The translations under genes and the position numbers were made by a program. The notes under the pieces were generated by a model, which was not told the origin of the DNA, ran no database searches, and saw nothing but the letters and a program-made list of their open reading frames with translations. From NCBI GenBank assembly GCA_035541265.1, contig DATKNQ010000119.1, positions 1-5,219 of the forward strand: a DNA stretch of 5,219 nucleotides, given 5' to 3'. Shown here one piece after another: positions 5,107 to 5,219 of the stretch (position 1 is the stretch's first letter; every line of letters starts with the position of its first letter). Origin of the DNA: Bog-159 sp035541265. Lineage in GTDB: Bacteria; Acidobacteriota; Terriglobia; Bryobacterales; Bryobacteraceae.

Positions 5107-5219
5107 TCACTGCCATCGATACGAACATCCTGTTGGATATTCTCCTGCCCAATGAGGCCTTTTGCGATGCGGCAGTGGAAGCCCTCGAAAACTCGGCCGG
5201 CGCCGGTTCTTTAGTGATC
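5103..5219 (+). CDS. vapC: PIN-domain toxin VapC, 5' part
   Basis: Only the first 39 codons lie in the window. They read MITAIDTNILLDILLPNEAF, then CDAAVEALENSAGAGSLVI. The opening hydrophobic strand with Asp6-Thr-Asn is the first acidic motif of PIN-domain ribonucleases, and the following LLDILL helix and conserved small-residue stretch agree. VapC toxins (~130 aa) cut tRNA or rRNA using a magnesium site built from several acidic residues, of which only Asp6 can be seen here. The start overlaps the vapB stop by 4 nt, typical of the family. Whether the rest of the gene is intact cannot be judged from this window. Confidence 0.9.
   Translation, partial: MITAIDTNILLDILLPNEAFCDAAVEALENSAGAGSLVI

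Overview
This is a high-GC bacterial window in two parts: an ordinary, tightly packed three-gene block on the + strand (1-3605) and a patchy accessory region (3606-5219) made of small toxin-antitoxin genes and broken pieces of mobile-element genes. The first three genes have a strongly G-rich coding strand with many GCG/GGG-type codons. Together with the style of the second protein (a DUF697-like C-terminal half without a GTPase domain) this suggests a soil acidobacterium, perhaps near Solibacter. That is an impression from protein style, not a database result.

Left block. A ~512-aa protein of unknown function, carrying a recognisable PD-(D/E)XK nuclease-like core near its C-terminus, overlaps by 26 nt a 285-aa DUF697-like, probably membrane-associated protein. 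Eight nucleotides later comes serA, encoding a 403-aa D-3-phosphoglycerate dehydrogenase with a C-terminal ACT domain (first step of serine synthesis). Overlap and short spacing make a single transcription unit likely. No promoter is visible, and the unit probably begins at or before the window edge.

Right block. Nineteen bases after serA comes a hicAB module in which the toxin gene hicA is interrupted by an in-frame TAG at codon 34, while the antitoxin hicB is intact and still joined to it by an ATGA overlap. On the - strand lie a 95-aa gene of unknown function and, upstream of it, the N-terminal third of a ParA/MinD-type ATPase. That ATPase piece has an intact Walker A loop, an internal TAG and no C-terminal two thirds. 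Head to head with it on the + strand is the C-terminal half of an excisionase/MerR-like helix-turn-helix protein. The window ends with vapBC: a complete AbrB-type antitoxin, apparently from a leaderless promoter with a palindrome over its start codon, and the first 39 residues of a PIN-domain toxin, cut by the window edge.

Interpretation. The right block looks like the eroded remains of an integrated plasmid or integrative element, with one toxin-antitoxin pair already disarmed and another apparently still whole as far as it can be seen. No CRISPR array, tRNA, rRNA or intact insertion sequence was seen. No wholly new system is demonstrated. The best leads are the disarmed hicA beside intact hicB, the ParA/HTH breakpoint, the palindrome at the vapB start, and the unexplained nuclease-like/DUF697-like gene pair.
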